In this document: positions 43,870-52,324 of the stretch, piece after piece
How positions within the stretch are numbered: the first letter of the stretch is position 1
Layout of the letters: each line of letters opens with the position of its first letter
Assembly (NCBI GenBank): GCA_031551775.1
Contig: JAVBND010000067.1
Coordinates: 1 to 64,000, forward strand
Direction: 5' to 3'
DNA length: 64,000 nucleotides
DNA from: Anaerozeibacter sp031551775
GTDB taxonomy: Bacteria; Bacillota; Clostridia; Christensenellales; Aristaeellaceae
Made by a program: the position numbers and the translations under genes
The notes under the pieces: model-generated
Databases searched by the model: none
The model's input: the letters and a program-made list of their open reading frames with translations, nothing else
Told to the model about the DNA's origin: nothing

Positions 43870-43898
43870 AGAGTAGCACTCATGGATGCCTTTGTCAA
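43870..43898 (-). promoter_or_regulatory. Promoter of the hrcA operon
   Basis: On the minus strand TTGACA (43898-43893) is separated by 17 bases from TACTCT (43875-43870). The CIRCE element follows 11 bases downstream, positioned to block early transcription. Confidence 0.75.
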
Positions 43899-43957
43899 TG
43901 GTTTCGAACGCTAATTTCCGGTTAAAGATCAAGGAAAGTCAAAATTTTGTCGTTTTC

Positions 43958-44434
43958 TCATTTGTGGTACCGTTCGCCCGCTGAAATCTTGCGCGCGCGG
44001 TAGAGCTGCTCCAGCAAGATCACGCGCATGAGCGGGTGCGGAAATGTCAGGCGCGAAAAGGACAGCTTCTCGTCCGCGCGCGCAAGCAATTTCTCCGACA
44101 AACCAAGCGAACCGCCGATCACGAATACCAACCTCCGCCCGTCGGTTTCCCAATCGCCGAGCGTCTTTGCAAGGCCCACGGAATCGTGCTGGGCGCCGTT
44201 GATCGCCAGCGCCACGACGCGGTCGCCGCTTTTGATAACCCTGAGCAGCGCCTCGCCCTCGCGGTTCATCACTTGCTTCTCAAGCGCGCCCGACGGCTTC
44301 GCGGGCTCGGGGCAGTCTTCTACTTCCTGCACCTCAAACCGCCCGTATCGCGAAAGCCTTTTCAAATATTCCCGGCATGCGTCCCTCTGCCAGTCCTCCT
44401 TCAGTTTCCCCACGCACAGGATCAACGCATTCAT
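43958..44434 (-). CDS. rlmH: 23S rRNA pseudouridine-1915 N3-methyltransferase RlmH
   Basis: This gene encodes 158 residues, the usual size of this SPOUT enzyme. Start MNALILCVGKLKE, knot motifs VALAINGAQHDSVGLA and FVIGGSLGLSEKLLARAD, and the C-terminal signature FPHPLMRVILLEQLYRARKISAGERYHK type are all present. It methylates a pseudouridine of helix 69 in 23S rRNA. Its ATG overlaps the stop of the upstream protease gene (ATGA), so translation is coupled. Confidence 0.97.
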   Translation of the reverse strand: MNALILCVGKLKEDWQRDACREYLKRLSRYGRFEVQEVEDCPEPAKPSGALEKQVMNREGEALLRVIKSGDRVVALAINGAQHDSVGLAKTLGDWETDGRRLVFVIGGSLGLSEKLLARADEKLSFSRLTFPHPLMRVILLEQLYRARKISAGERYHK

Positions 44435-45414
44435 AAGTTCACCCCTGAAATCCTCAGCAAATCCATCAAGTACAGGATGAGCGTCGTGATGACGCCGGAG
44501 GAAAACACCACGATTACCCACGGCGGAACGTTCGGCGCGCCGCGCGGCGAGACGAGCGGCTTTTCCCGCTCACGTATGCCGAGTTGCCAACAGACAAGCA
44601 AAACGCCCGCGTACACCGCGCCAAGCGTACAAACCCGAAGCGCGCTCATCCAAACCTCGCGCGAACCGCCCAGCGCATCGATCAGCTTTTCGCCCGGCAG
44701 CGTCTCAGACCTTGGCAAGACAATCTGAAGCGCGTTGTTGAGCGCGTGATAGATCATGGCGCAAACGACCGAGTCGGTCGCAATCGCGATCACGCCCATC
44801 GCAAAGGCGATCATCAGTTGAACCGGAAGCGCCTCGACGCTGCCGTGAAGAGAAACAAACAGAAGGCTTGAAATGACGAGCGCGAAGCGCGTGCCCGAAC
44901 GTTCGAACGCACTGAGCACCGCGCCGCGAAACATCCATTCCTCGCAAACCGCCGGCAGCAGCGCGCTCACCACGAGCCTGGACGCCAGCACCCAGGGCGG
45001 GGATGCCACCGCCTGGGATGTGCTCAGCTTGCCGCCCAGCGATTCAATCAGGACCAGCCAGAGCGTGCCCAGGTTGCCCGCGACCATGACGCCGACGACG
45101 GCGGACAGAACCGCGAGCACAACGCCCCACGCTTTGGGTTTCTTGAGCCGCATGCCGCGCGCCGCGCCAGGGTGGTTCACCGCATAGCGTGTCACCGGCA
45201 AAAAAAGCAGGCCCATGTGAAAGGCCACCGACGCCATGGAGAAAAACATAGCGCTCGAAAACGCCGGAAAGAGGGAACTGAACACCGTCACGGCGACACG
45301 CAGCAGCACAAGAGCGGCGGCGGCAAAAAAATACATGGTCGCAACCGATGCGATCGTCGGCCTGCGCGCCCAAGTGTGAAATTCACCCTCCATATGATAC
45401 GCGCCTTGCGCCAT
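44431..45414 (-). CDS. CPBP-family intramembrane metalloprotease
   Basis: This gene encodes 327 residues from the ATG at 45414, with AAGGAGAGGGG upstream. About eight membrane segments are present, with the CPBP (Abi) motifs CEEWMFRG, FVSLHG and YHALNNALQ that hold the catalytic Glu and metal-binding His residues. Family members are prenyl-protein-protease-like; in bacteria some act in bacteriocin immunity, most are uncharacterised. It overlaps rlmH by 4 bases. Confidence 0.9.
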   Translation of the reverse strand: MAQGAYHMEGEFHTWARRPTIASVATMYFFAAAALVLLRVAVTVFSSLFPAFSSAMFFSMASVAFHMGLLFLPVTRYAVNHPGAARGMRLKKPKAWGVVLAVLSAVVGVMVAGNLGTLWLVLIESLGGKLSTSQAVASPPWVLASRLVVSALLPAVCEEWMFRGAVLSAFERSGTRFALVISSLLFVSLHGSVEALPVQLMIAFAMGVIAIATDSVVCAMIYHALNNALQIVLPRSETLPGEKLIDALGGSREVWMSALRVCTLGAVYAGVLLVCWQLGIREREKPLVSPRGAPNVPPWVIVVFSSGVITTLILYLMDLLRISGVNL

Positions 45415-45450
45415 GTGTCCCCTCTCCTTATTTAACCCAGCAGGCAAGCG

Positions 45451-46308
45451 TCACACGCTCAGCCCGCCTTCGGCGAGCAATATCGGTTTTATCACCGGCG
45501 GCGCTTCCAAAGATGCCAGATGGTACACCGCGCTCAGGCAGTCGCGCCGGGCCATGTCGAGCCCGATATCGCCGCCCGGGCAAATGCCCTTTTCATTGAG
45601 CGCGTCGGCGACCGTGCGCCAAGCCAGTTCCGGAAAATTGTTCTCACCCGACAAGTGTCCAAGAATCAGGTGCTTGACGCCCATCCCGTAGAGCCTGACC
45701 GCCGCGCGCCCGGCGTCCTCGTTCGACAGATGTCCGTGCCTGCCCAGGATTCGGCGCTTGAGGTCATAGGGGTAACGCCCAGCCTTGAGCATGTCAATGT
45801 CGTGGTTGCTCTCAAGCAGCAAGATGTCCGCACCCTCAAGCGGCGCCATCCAGCCATCCGACAAGTGCCCGATGTCGGTCGCCACCGCCACTTTCGCGCC
45901 GCGCCCCTCAAAGGCGTAGCCGACAGGCTGCATCGCGTCGTGCGGAATCTCAAAGGGCGTCACATCGATGTCGCCGATGTAGAAATTCTGGCCCGGCTCA
46001 ATCGCGCGGCAGTGCCCCGCGTCCAGCCGCCCAAGCTTCCCGCCCATCTCGTGCCAGGTGCCGGGCGTGGCGTAGACGGGGATGCCGTAGCGCCGGGACA
46101 GGATGCCCGCGCCTGAGATGTGGTCGGAATGCTCGTGGGTGATCAGGAGTGCGTCAAGCTGGCCCGGCTCCACATCGAGCTTGCCGAGTTCCCGCTCAAT
46201 GCGAACACCCGAAAGACCCGCGTCAACCAGTATGCGCGTCTCGTTCATCCGAATGTAGATCGCGTTGCCGCTTGATCCGCTGAACAGCGGGGCAAAGTCC
46301 AATTGCAT
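45451..46308 (-). CDS. YycJ/WalJ-like metallo-beta-lactamase-fold hydrolase
   Basis: This gene encodes 285 residues. The start LFSGSSGNAIYI and the metal motif ITHEHSDHISGAG, then PHDAMQPVGYAF, VATDIGHLSD, LLLESNHD and LILGHLSGENN, match the YycJ/WalJ group, proposed exonucleases acting in DNA repair or replication-linked control. It lacks a walRK neighbourhood here and sits between dusB and the protease gene. The substrate is not established from sequence. Confidence 0.88.
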   Translation of the reverse strand: MQLDFAPLFSGSSGNAIYIRMNETRILVDAGLSGVRIERELGKLDVEPGQLDALLITHEHSDHISGAGILSRRYGIPVYATPGTWHEMGGKLGRLDAGHCRAIEPGQNFYIGDIDVTPFEIPHDAMQPVGYAFEGRGAKVAVATDIGHLSDGWMAPLEGADILLLESNHDIDMLKAGRYPYDLKRRILGRHGHLSNEDAGRAAVRLYGMGVKHLILGHLSGENNFPELAWRTVADALNEKGICPGGDIGLDMARRDCLSAVYHLASLEAPPVIKPILLAEGGLSV

Positions 46309-46325
46309 GGCTTGAATCGCCTTTC

Positions 46326-47285
46326 CTAAGTTAGCGCCTTGAGCGCGCGCCGAACCGCTTCTGCATCGGTCAGTTGGTTGATCTCAGCGCGCAGTCTTGC
46401 CGAACCCTTTTCGCCCGACAGGTACCACGCGATGTGCCCGCGCATCATGAGCACCGCGCTTCTTTCGCCGCGCATGGCAATCTCTTGGTCAAGGTGGCGA
46501 ATCGCCATCCGTGCGCGTTCCCCGAAGGCGGGCTTTTCATACGCCTCGCCCCTGAAAGATGCGCGGATCTCGGAGAATATCCACGGGTTCCCTTCCGCCG
46601 CGCGCCCCACCATGACGCCCGCGCACCCGGTTTCGCGGATCATCCGCAGCGCGTCTTCCCCCGACGCCACATCGCCGTTGCCGATCACCGGAATCTTAAG
46701 CAGCGACGCCGCTTCACCGATCACCGACCAGTCGGCGCGCCCCGAGTAAAACTGCTCGCGCGTGCGCGCGTGAATGGCCACCGCTTGCGCGCCCGATGCT
46801 TGCGCGATCTTCGCCATCTCAAGACCGTTCTTGTGCCACTCGTCAAAACCGTTTCTCAGCTTGACCGTGACGGGAAGCTTTGTCGCCTGGGCAACGCGTT
46901 CAATGATCGCCCCGGCAAGTTTCGGCTTTTTCAAAAGCGCCGATCCGTCCCCGCCCGACACGATCTTGTGCGCGGGACAGCCCATGTTGATGTCGATAAA
47001 GGCGAACCCGCGCCCTGACAAGCGTAGCGCAGCCTCGGCCATCACGTCCGGCTCGTGCCCGAACAGCTGAAGCCCGACCGTCCCTTCGCCCGCGTCCATC
47101 TGCAAAAGCTCGGTCACCGCGCGCGGCTCGCTCGGCGATAGCAGGTACCCCTTGGCAGAAAGCATCTCGCTGACCGACCAGGCCGCGCCCAACTCCTTGC
47201 ATATCATGCGGAAAGGCATGTCGGTCACGCCCGCCATCGGCGCGAGCGCCGCGCCTTCGCTTAGTTCAATTGATCCAATCTTCAT
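46326..47285 (-). CDS. dusB: tRNA-dihydrouridine synthase
   Basis: This gene encodes 319 residues from the ATG at 47285. The FMN barrel motifs are present: LAPMAGVTDMPFR, DINMGCPAHKIVSGGDGSALL with the catalytic Cys, VTVKLRNGFDE, VAIHARTREQFYSGRADW, IGNGDVASGEDAL and VMVGRAAEGNPWIF. A helical tRNA-binding C-terminus follows. The ribosome site is weak. It forms a minus-strand run with the YycJ-like gene 17 bases downstream. Confidence 0.95.
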   Translation of the reverse strand: MKIGSIELSEGAALAPMAGVTDMPFRMICKELGAAWSVSEMLSAKGYLLSPSEPRAVTELLQMDAGEGTVGLQLFGHEPDVMAEAALRLSGRGFAFIDINMGCPAHKIVSGGDGSALLKKPKLAGAIIERVAQATKLPVTVKLRNGFDEWHKNGLEMAKIAQASGAQAVAIHARTREQFYSGRADWSVIGEAASLLKIPVIGNGDVASGEDALRMIRETGCAGVMVGRAAEGNPWIFSEIRASFRGEAYEKPAFGERARMAIRHLDQEIAMRGERSAVLMMRGHIAWYLSGEKGSARLRAEINQLTDAEAVRRALKALT

Positions 47286-47407
47286 TCGATATCCACACAG
47301 ACGGGGAACGGCGTAACCGTTCCCCATGATTTTTCATTTTCGCCAGTCTCCGGGGCGGTATCGGATCGCGCCACAGCCCCCTGATTTCAACCGTCCCGGC
47401 GGAGATT

Positions 47408-48001
47408 TCAAGCCACCGGTGCGGGCGCCGGCGTCGCCGTCGGCGCGGGTGTGGGTTCCAGAATCACCTGCGTTTGCGTCATACCCGCGATCTTCCATCG
47501 CCCGCTTTCGCGGTACAGCGTCATTTCGTACCGCCCGCCATGCCACGCCGGCGGGCTCGCGGTCAACACGCCGCTCTTGACCAGCGCCGATTTTTCCGCG
47601 ATGACGGAGCCTCGGATGGTCGGCACGCGATGGACCATGGTGGCCTTCGCCACGTCCTCCCACGGCCAGCTCCACACCCACTCCAGCGTCACTTCCGATT
47701 CAAAGGAGGAAATCTTGTAGCTGGCGTAGGGCGACTGGTCGGAATAACCCACTTGCAGCGCCTGATCGCTCGCGAGGAAATCGTCGCGGAAGAAATTGGG
47801 CAGCTCCTCGGCGCTTTCGCGCGTGAGGATGGCTTCGGTACGCAGTTGCATGCCGTCCTGCAAAAGGATAAAGATATTGGCCGTGTTCATCGCCATGTAG
47901 AACGCCAGGATCAAGATCGATACGATGACCGAAAAAATCAACAGGCGCGAGGCGATAAACCATAAAAAGCGGCGGACAAATTTCACTTGGTTTCGCTCCA
48001 T
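47408..48001 (-). CDS. Membrane-anchored protein downstream of the stator genes
   Basis: This gene encodes 197 residues if the ATG at 48001 is used; an in-frame ATG at 48022 is the alternative, and neither has a strong ribosome site. One membrane helix (about 14-38, RRFLWFIASRLLIFSVIVSILILAF region) is followed by an extracellular domain of about 130 residues with aromatic beta strands (YASYKISSFESEVTLEWVW, GRYEMTLYRESGRWKIAGM). The tail is Pro/Ala/Thr-rich and wall-spanning in character. It lies about 60 bases after the MotB-like gene on the same strand and could be a third stator partner. Confidence 0.7.
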   Translation of the reverse strand: MERNQVKFVRRFLWFIASRLLIFSVIVSILILAFYMAMNTANIFILLQDGMQLRTEAILTRESAEELPNFFRDDFLASDQALQVGYSDQSPYASYKISSFESEVTLEWVWSWPWEDVAKATMVHRVPTIRGSVIAEKSALVKSGVLTASPPAWHGGRYEMTLYRESGRWKIAGMTQTQVILEPTPAPTATPAPAPVA

Positions 48002-48060
48002 TCTTGCGTGTCTCAGTGGCATTGTATCATACCGGGCGCACGCGCGACATCACGCTTGTG

Positions 48061-49149
48061 TTATTCCATTCGTTCCAGGATTTGACGCATGTCTTCGATC
48101 ATCTGTTCATCGTGCATGCGGAACTTGAATTCCACGCGCCGTGACGCCGTCTTGTCAACGGTCCCGTCCTCAGCGGGAATGGGATTGGAGTACGACCGGC
48201 CGTTTGCGGTCGCGATCTTGCGCAGGCGCATCTTCATCCCGCCCGTAATCTGGCGGTTGGCGTCATCCAGGATATACTCCATGACCGAAGACGCCCGATC
48301 CTGCGACAGGCGCAGGTTCGACATATAGCTGCCGTCGGTGTCGGTATGGCCCTCAATGATGATCTCGGCGATCTTGGCCTCGTTGGCCGGATCCATCAAA
48401 ACCGACAGGTACACCGGCAGGAACTGATCGAGCACTTCCTTGCCGGAATCCTTGAGGTCGCTCTTGCCCACGTCGAAGAGCACGCTTGCGTCCAGTGTGA
48501 TCGAACCGGTCTGCTGATCGACCGAGGCCCTGATGTTTTCTGAGCGCAAAGCGTCGGCAAGGGAGGCGATGATGCGTGCGCGCACGCCGACCAGCGCGTC
48601 AAGCTTTTGCTGCTGCTCGCTCATCTCGCCCTGCTGCTGGGTCAAGAGCGTTTGCTGCTGCTCGACCGTCGCCTGTTGCGCCGCGAGCTGGCCTTTCGCC
48701 AAGTCAAGCTCCGCCGCCTGATCGGACAATTGCGCGCGCGCCTGTTCCAGTTCCGCTTTTTGTTTTGAAAGCAGTTCCTCGGATGAGTCAAGCTCTTGCT
48801 GGGACAGGAGGAGTTTTGCCTGCTGGGTGATCAAGTCCTTCTCGCTCTTCGTGAGCTTGTCCTCGGATGCTTTGAGCGCCTGATCCTTTTCACTCAGCGC
48901 GCGCGTCTGCTCGGTCAGTTCCTCATCCTTGAGCGTCAGCTCGACCTGTTTCTGGTCGAGCAGCCCCGACTGGCGCATGAGTTCGGCGGTCTTGACTTCA
49001 AGCATGTCAAGGTACTGGTAGATGCTGTAAAAAAGCACCAGCACAAACACAAGCAGCATCGCGCTCATCAGGTCGGAATAGCACAGCCAGAAGCTGCCGC
49101 TTCCGCCCGCGCCCCGCGAAGCCCGCCCCCGCTTTGTGTAGTGCCTCAT
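48061..49149 (-). CDS. MotB/ZorB-like peptidoglycan-binding stator subunit
   Basis: This gene encodes 362 residues, with AGGAGGGCACC before the ATG. A single membrane helix (about 20-45) carries the MotB-type proton-binding Asp (FWLCYSDLMSAMLL, D26). A coiled coil of about 140 residues follows (repeats such as SEKDQALKASEDKLTKSEKD), long enough to cross a thick wall. The C-terminal OmpA-like domain (about 205-362) has the peptidoglycan signature IIIEGHTDTDGSYMSNLRLSQDRA. It lies 9 bases after the MotA-like gene. The family role is to anchor an ion-driven rotary stator to the wall. Confidence 0.9.
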   Translation of the reverse strand: MRHYTKRGRASRGAGGSGSFWLCYSDLMSAMLLVFVLVLFYSIYQYLDMLEVKTAELMRQSGLLDQKQVELTLKDEELTEQTRALSEKDQALKASEDKLTKSEKDLITQQAKLLLSQQELDSSEELLSKQKAELEQARAQLSDQAAELDLAKGQLAAQQATVEQQQTLLTQQQGEMSEQQQKLDALVGVRARIIASLADALRSENIRASVDQQTGSITLDASVLFDVGKSDLKDSGKEVLDQFLPVYLSVLMDPANEAKIAEIIIEGHTDTDGSYMSNLRLSQDRASSVMEYILDDANRQITGGMKMRLRKIATANGRSYSNPIPAEDGTVDKTASRRVEFKFRMHDEQMIEDMRQILERME

Positions 49150-49158
49150 GGTGCCCTC

Positions 49159-50745
49159 CTATCGGTTGGTGTACATGGCCTGCGCCATGCGGTCCACCGC
49201 GTCATCAAGCGCGGCCTGGGTGCGGCGAAGCGCGTCCGAAAGCCGGTCGGCCTGATGTGCGTAGAGGTTGGCGGCCGCGTCCATGGTATCAGGCAGGCGC
49301 GACATGGTGTTCTTCACGTCCTCCATCAGCCACGTCAAGTGCTCCACCGACTCGTTGGTGGCCTTAAAGAAATTGTTGTAGGTACGGTCGATGTCCTTGG
49401 CGATGCCGCCGGTCAGCGCCTTGTGGCTCACGGAAAGCTGCTCGCCGGACTTTGCGATCGCGCCTGCGGCTTCGCGCATGGACTTGGCCGCCTCGCTTGA
49501 GCTCTCGCCAAAGAATCCCATAAACTGGGTGCTCGCGTTTTCAAACCGCTCAAGCGCCTCCGCGATTTCGCCTTGCAACTTGCCGACCGACTGGAGGTAA
49601 GCGTTTTGCTGGCGCGCAACGACTTCAAGGTGCTCGACATTGCTCGACACGCGGCCGTACGCGTCCTGCGCCAATTGCTGGTTGGCGTTCAGGCGCGCGA
49701 GGTAGCCGTCCATCTTGGTCACCATATCGCCGGATAGCTGCGCGGCGGAGGCAATGCCCTGGGACACGCGCGAAAGACCGTCCATGGCTCTTTTCACGTT
49801 TTCGCCCATTTCGCGCTGGCCTTTGTTGGTATCGTCTATGGTGCGCGCCAATTGCTCGAACTGACCGTTCACCGACATGTTCATCTCATGGATGAAGCGC
49901 TGTACGATGATGTCCACCCCGCGCAGTTGCTCGCGCGTGGTGTGGGCCATGAAATCATCCAGGCTCTGCTGCATGGAACCCATGGCTCGGCCCACCGCCG
50001 TGCCCATTTGCTCGGCCATGCGCTCGGCCAGCGCGCCCGAAAGTCCGGTCACGAGGTTTTGGATGAGCGCTGTCTGCTCCTGTTGATAGATGGCAATCTG
50101 CGTCATGGGCTCGACCGAGACCACGCCCGCGTGCTTCTTGAGCGCATCATAGAAATCATTGAGCGCCCCGTGGGCCGCGCCGTCGGCGATGCGGGCAATC
50201 AGGGTGGTGGTGATCGATCCGATGACGCCGACAATTGAGGTCATGAAGGCGTATTGCATGCCGGGCACCAACTGGCGAATGGCCTGCATAACCTGCTCGG
50301 CGTCGTCCATGGAAAAACCTTTGAGGCCCGACGCGATGCCGATCAGCGTGCCCAGGAAGCCGAGCGACACCATAATGCCCGGCGCGGCTTCGGCAAAATG
50401 GGAACGGCCCGGCTCGTAAATCGCGGTGTCCTCGTTGATGAAGTCTTCAATATTGCTGGGGTTGTGAAACTCCCCGTCGGCAAAGAAGAGGTTGTTCAAA
50501 TACTCGCACCAATGCGGATACAGAGCGCCCTTGCCCAAGAAATCCTGTTCCTGCCACGACCGCTTGGCATCCGCGCCGTGCCTGATCTGGCGCGCGGCGC
50601 GCCGCAAAATCTTGCGCGAGCGCATGACCGGCAGGACGCACTTGACCATGGCCGTCAAGAACACGGCCACAATCGCTATATAGACGAGCGCGCTTGAAAG
50701 ATCAACCGCGAACTCAGTCATCAGGCCCTGAAAAAAAACCGGCAT
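49159..50745 (-). CDS. MotA/TolQ/ExbB/ZorA-like proton channel subunit with long cytoplasmic tail
   Basis: This gene encodes 528 residues. Three membrane helices are visible (about 15-38, 126-147 with GIMVSLGFLGTLIGIASGL, and 170-192 with FMTSIVGVIGSITTTLIARI), the layout of TolQ/ExbB/ZorA. About 320 residues of cytoplasmic helical coiled coil follow, rich in Gln, Ala and Glu. Such a long tail is a feature of ZorA in the Zorya phage-defence system. However no ZorC, ZorD or ZorE-type gene is adjacent. With the downstream MotB-like protein it forms an ion-driven motor; the driven partner is unknown. Confidence 0.88.
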   Translation of the reverse strand: MPVFFQGLMTEFAVDLSSALVYIAIVAVFLTAMVKCVLPVMRSRKILRRAARQIRHGADAKRSWQEQDFLGKGALYPHWCEYLNNLFFADGEFHNPSNIEDFINEDTAIYEPGRSHFAEAAPGIMVSLGFLGTLIGIASGLKGFSMDDAEQVMQAIRQLVPGMQYAFMTSIVGVIGSITTTLIARIADGAAHGALNDFYDALKKHAGVVSVEPMTQIAIYQQEQTALIQNLVTGLSGALAERMAEQMGTAVGRAMGSMQQSLDDFMAHTTREQLRGVDIIVQRFIHEMNMSVNGQFEQLARTIDDTNKGQREMGENVKRAMDGLSRVSQGIASAAQLSGDMVTKMDGYLARLNANQQLAQDAYGRVSSNVEHLEVVARQQNAYLQSVGKLQGEIAEALERFENASTQFMGFFGESSSEAAKSMREAAGAIAKSGEQLSVSHKALTGGIAKDIDRTYNNFFKATNESVEHLTWLMEDVKNTMSRLPDTMDAAANLYAHQADRLSDALRRTQAALDDAVDRMAQAMYTNR

Positions 50746-50823
50746 ATGACCATCCTTTCCTGAGGGCAGCTATGTATGATTCTGATAAGACGGCGCGTGG
50801 TTTTATTTGGTTCCTTGTGTACC

Positions 50824-50852
50824 ATTATACCACGCGCGCGTGTACGCTTCAA
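50824..50852 (-). promoter_or_regulatory. Promoter of the stator operon
   Basis: On the minus strand TTGAAG (50852-50847), a 17-base spacer and TATAAT (50829-50824) lie just after the stop of the metallophosphoesterase gene and about 75 bases before the MotA-like ATG. The stator genes therefore look like an independent transcription unit. Confidence 0.65.
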
Positions 50853-50858
50853 TGCCCC

Positions 50859-52199
50859 TCAGCCGCGCAGGTCGTCGGTAATCGCGGCCGTCAGGGTAAT
50901 TAAGGTTACCGTCGGCGGGTTGAACAAGCGGAAATTGGGCAGCGCAATCTTGTCCGTCATCGAAAGTCCCGGCGATGTGTACAGTTGCGTCGCGCCGAGC
51001 ATTTTAAGGCCCTGAACGTCTTCCTGCCCCGGGAACCAACCATGCCGGGGGAGCAAGGTGTTGGGCACGTACAGCGCGCCCGCGACCGGGATCTTCCAGC
51101 CGCCGCCGCAATAATGACCGGCCAGCACCAGATCGACAGCGGGCAGGTATTGATAGTCGTCTTCCGCGCGGTCGCTTAAGATCTGGGCAACCTCGATGTA
51201 TTCCTTGCTCGGCGGATAGTGCGCAAGCGCCAGGTGGATATCGGCGGTCTTCATGGCGCGCACCGCCTGGTCGAGCGCCGCCACTTGCCCTCTGCGGTAG
51301 TCGGTAAAGGGCAGCGTCGCGTGATCGGCTTCAATGCCGCCGATGACGCCGTCAACCTCGAGCTCCACCTGACTCTGAAGCGTCTTGAGGGTCTCTTGGA
51401 TGTTGACCGACATATCGCCGGCGTTTGACAGCCACAAGGTGCTTTGGCCCACCTTGACGCCTTCGCTTGCCGAAAGATAGGCCGCGCCGCGCTCCCGGGC
51501 GCCCAGAACCCAGTCGCTGAGCACCATTTCGTCAAGCGTCGAAGTGATGTTTCGCGGCTTCTCAAGCAGCGGCGCGGGATCGGAATCGCCCGCGATGAAG
51601 TACGTCGGCCGCTTGGCCACGAGCCCCTCGAGCAAATCATAAAACGGTTGCGCGTCGCCCGATTTACCCACCATGTCGCCGGTAAAGACCGCCATGTTGT
51701 ATGTCAGCCCATTGACGGTGCGAAGGAGGGAAGCCTGTTTGGCGCCAAAGGAGCGCGCATGCAAGTCCGACATGGTGAGGATGGTATAACCTTCAAGGTC
51801 CTTGGGCAGCCCCACCACCGATACGGTGACCTTCTCGACCGAGACGGACGCGTTGTTGAGCACCATAAGCGCGACCGAGAGCACGAGGAAAATGGTCAAA
51901 AGAAAAATGGCGTATGTCAAATTGCGCGGAAGAGGCGCCCGTTCCGGGTCCGCTCCGCGGCGGCTTTTCTTTTTGGGCAACTGGCCGGTCTGGGTAAAGG
52001 CGTTGAATCCCTTGTACGCGTCCTTGCTCGCCCGAACGATGTAGGCGCCGCCCGTGCGCAAAGAACGACCCATCCTGATGGTCGTCGCGACAGGACCCGG
52101 CACCGCGCGGTTGCTTTTGCGCTTGTTGCGCGTGTCGGGGGCCTTTTTCTTGCGATCCGCCCGCCTCTGCCCCCGATCCTTCTCGTCGTCTTTATTCAT
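50859..52199 (-). CDS. Membrane-anchored metallophosphoesterase-like protein with altered motifs
   Basis: This gene encodes 446 residues from the ATG at 52199. A basic N-terminal region of about 100 residues precedes one membrane helix (about 98-120). The calcineurin-like domain keeps SDLHARSFG, TGDMVG and the AHYP His, but the usual GNHD is GDSD and the usual GHTHGGQ is GHYCGGG. Two metal or catalytic positions are therefore changed, and activity is doubtful. The family includes YaeI/YkuE-type phosphohydrolases of the envelope. It has its own promoter, divergent from radA. Confidence 0.8.
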   Translation of the reverse strand: MNKDDEKDRGQRRADRKKKAPDTRNKRKSNRAVPGPVATTIRMGRSLRTGGAYIVRASKDAYKGFNAFTQTGQLPKKKSRRGADPERAPLPRNLTYAIFLLTIFLVLSVALMVLNNASVSVEKVTVSVVGLPKDLEGYTILTMSDLHARSFGAKQASLLRTVNGLTYNMAVFTGDMVGKSGDAQPFYDLLEGLVAKRPTYFIAGDSDPAPLLEKPRNITSTLDEMVLSDWVLGARERGAAYLSASEGVKVGQSTLWLSNAGDMSVNIQETLKTLQSQVELEVDGVIGGIEADHATLPFTDYRRGQVAALDQAVRAMKTADIHLALAHYPPSKEYIEVAQILSDRAEDDYQYLPAVDLVLAGHYCGGGWKIPVAGALYVPNTLLPRHGWFPGQEDVQGLKMLGATQLYTSPGLSMTDKIALPNFRLFNPPTVTLITLTAAITDDLRG

Positions 52200-52235
52200 G
52201 CGTAAGCGTTCCCCTCCACGCGTCTTGGTTCCCAT

Positions 52236-52264
52236 ATTATAAAGGTTTGTATGCGCCGTGGCAA
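52236..52264 (-). promoter_or_regulatory. Promoter of the metallophosphoesterase-like gene
   Basis: On the minus strand TTGCCA (52264-52259), a 17-base spacer and TATAAT (52241-52236) form a good promoter about 37 bases before the start codon. Confidence 0.7.
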
Positions 52265-52278
52265 GTCCCGGCATGATA

Positions 52279-52287
52279 TGTTATAAT
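52279..52287 (+). promoter_or_regulatory. Extended -10 promoter of radA
   Basis: TGTTATAAT on the plus strand, with a TGn extension and the hexamer at 52282-52287, lies 38 bases before the radA start and is divergent from the promoter on the other strand. Confidence 0.6.
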
Positions 52288-52324
52288 AAACAAGTGACGC
52301 TCACAAAGAAAGGGACGAAAATAC

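Noticed and set aside
47408..50745. Calling a Zorya defence system
   Set aside because: Only the stator pair is present; neither flank encodes a ZorC-, ZorD- or ZorE-like protein, and the neighbours are housekeeping or envelope genes.
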